Origin: Planctomycetota bacterium
Lineage (GTDB): Bacteria > Planctomycetota > Planctomycetia > Isosphaerales > Isosphaeraceae
Direction of reading: 5' to 3'
NCBI GenBank assembly: GCA_021818605.1
Contig: JAKAUH010000763.1
Location: forward strand, 1 to 12,517
DNA: 12,517 nucleotides
Shown here one piece after another: positions 11,669 to 12,517 of this stretch (its first letter is position 1; every line of letters begins with the position of its first letter). The position numbers and the translations under genes are program-made. Below the pieces are notes generated by a model that was not told where the DNA came from, did no database searches, and was given only the letters and a program-made list of their open reading frames with translations.

Positions 11669-12517
11669 ATGCCGTTGACCCACCTTCGAGCCCGGATTCC
11701 GATCGGGGTACAGGTCGGCGCGGTGGCCGCGCTGTTCGTGGCGGCACTGGTGGTGTTGTGGACGACGGGGGCCTCAGTGGTGGCGCGGGAGCGCCGGCGG
11801 TCCGAGGCCAGGAGGTTGCTCGATCGGGCCGACGACAAGCTGATCGGCCGGGGCCTCGACGCACTTGCGTCGCTGGGCAACGATTTCGATTATCGCGAGG
11901 AGTCCGACCGCATCCGGCTCGACGCAACGCTGAAGGAGCGTGCCCGGGCCGCGCTGCGGGCGTTCGATGGGGCGGAGGGGGGCTATTTCGTCAGCTACTA
12001 CGACAGCTTCATGGGGACGGTCGCCGAGCATCCGGCGCCCTCGGGACCGCCGACCGACGCGGGTCACCCTGTGACCCGTTCCGCGATCCGACGGGGCCAG
12101 GAGGGCCTGCCGCCGCGCGAGATCGACCTGATCGAGATCCTCGTGCACGCGGCGATCCGCAAGAAGCAGCCGTTGCTCTCGATCGAGGAACTCGAAGGCG
12201 CCGGGCCCATCACCGTCGCCATCCGGACGGCGCCGATCGAGTCCAGAACGGACGACCGGATCCTGGGCGCGACGTGGGTGATGATCCGGCTTGAGGACTC
12301 GCTGTTCGGCGACCGCTCGCTGCGCGGCTACCAACTGGCGGCGGGGCTGGCGCTGGGCGGGATCGCGCTGGCGTTCGTGCTGACAGCCGGGCTGGCGAGA
12401 ACGGTCCGCCGCCAGGCGATCGAGCGCGAGCGGCTCCAGACGGAATTGCGGCGGAGCGAACGCCTCGCGGCGCTGGGCAAGCTGCTGGCCGGCGTGGCGC
12501 ACGAGGTGCGCAACCCG
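11669..12517 (+). CDS. Membrane sensor histidine kinase, N-terminal part (3' truncated by window)
   Basis: The frame runs without a stop to the last base, giving 283 residues from the ATG at 11669. An in-frame ATG at 11630 would add 13 residues; neither start has a good ribosome-binding site. Topology: first membrane helix about residues 10-33 (IPIGVQVGAVAALFVAALVVLW), an extracytoplasmic sensor region of about 185 residues with YFVSYYDSFMGTV in the middle and ITVAIRTAP...ILGATWVMIRLEDS near its end (a PAS/Cache-like pattern, inferred), a second helix at about 222-243, then a helical segment of about 20 residues leading to the HisKA H-box RLAALGKLLAGVAHEVRNP. H278 is the predicted phosphorylated His. 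The ATP-binding domain and any response-regulator gene lie beyond the window. The signal sensed is unknown. Identification as a histidine kinase is firm. Confidence 0.93.
   Translation, partial: MPLTHLRARIPIGVQVGAVAALFVAALVVLWTTGASVVARERRRSEARRLLDRADDKLIGRGLDALASLGNDFDYREESDRIRLDATLKERARAALRAFDGAEGGYFVSYYDSFMGTVAEHPAPSGPPTDAGHPVTRSAIRRGQEGLPPREIDLIEILVHAAIRKKQPLLSIEELEGAGPITVAIRTAPIESRTDDRILGATWVMIRLEDSLFGDRSLRGYQLAAGLALGGIALAFVLTAGLARTVRRQAIERERLQTELRRSERLAALGKLLAGVAHEVRNP

Overview
The window is very GC-rich chromosomal DNA, most likely from a planctomycete of the Isosphaeraceae type (an inference from gene content, not proven). Pointers to this are two Uma2-family (DUF820) nuclease genes within 1.7 kb, a very large secreted/membrane protein of no recognised family, mostly single-gene transcription units, many GTG/TTG start choices, and intergenic spaces filled with short degenerate repeats. 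No tRNA, rRNA, CRISPR array, transposase or phage gene is seen.

Layout. (1) 1-785 (+): 3' end of a P-type-ATPase-like gene whose visible catalytic motifs are eroded. (2) 1055-2053 (+): a two-cupin protein resembling gentisate 1,2-dioxygenase. (3) 2081-2737 (-): first Uma2 protein, convergent with the cupin gene. (4) 2991-3674 (+): a three-domain DtxR/MntR-type metalloregulator, followed after 31 nt by a second, divergent-subfamily Uma2 gene (3706-4377, +); the two are probably co-transcribed. (5) 4402-5574 (-): thiO-type glycine oxidase, convergent with Uma2 no. 2. (6) 5745-9425 (+): a 1,226-codon exported protein with C-terminal membrane helices, divergent from thiO. (7) 9426-9815: intergenic space with a perfect 19-bp hairpin inside a CTCTGC-rich repeat. 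(8) 9816-10115 (+): a 99-aa acidic protein. (9) 10116-10431: a repeat cluster with heptamer arrays in opposite orientation at its two ends. (10) 10432-11286 (-): a secreted helical protein with a proline-rich tail. (11) 11669-12517 (+): the N-terminal half of a membrane sensor histidine kinase, cut by the window edge just after its phospho-accepting His.

The genes do not form one obvious pathway. The tightest functional link is the DtxR-like regulator with the downstream Uma2 gene. I did not find a clear new defence or mobile system. The most unusual items are the motif-less P-type-ATPase end, the cupin protein with its metal-binding His set only in the second domain, the non-canonical metal ligands of the regulator, the Lys-to-Arg change in Uma2 no. 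2, the uncharacterised 1,226-codon protein, and the two interspersed-repeat clusters.
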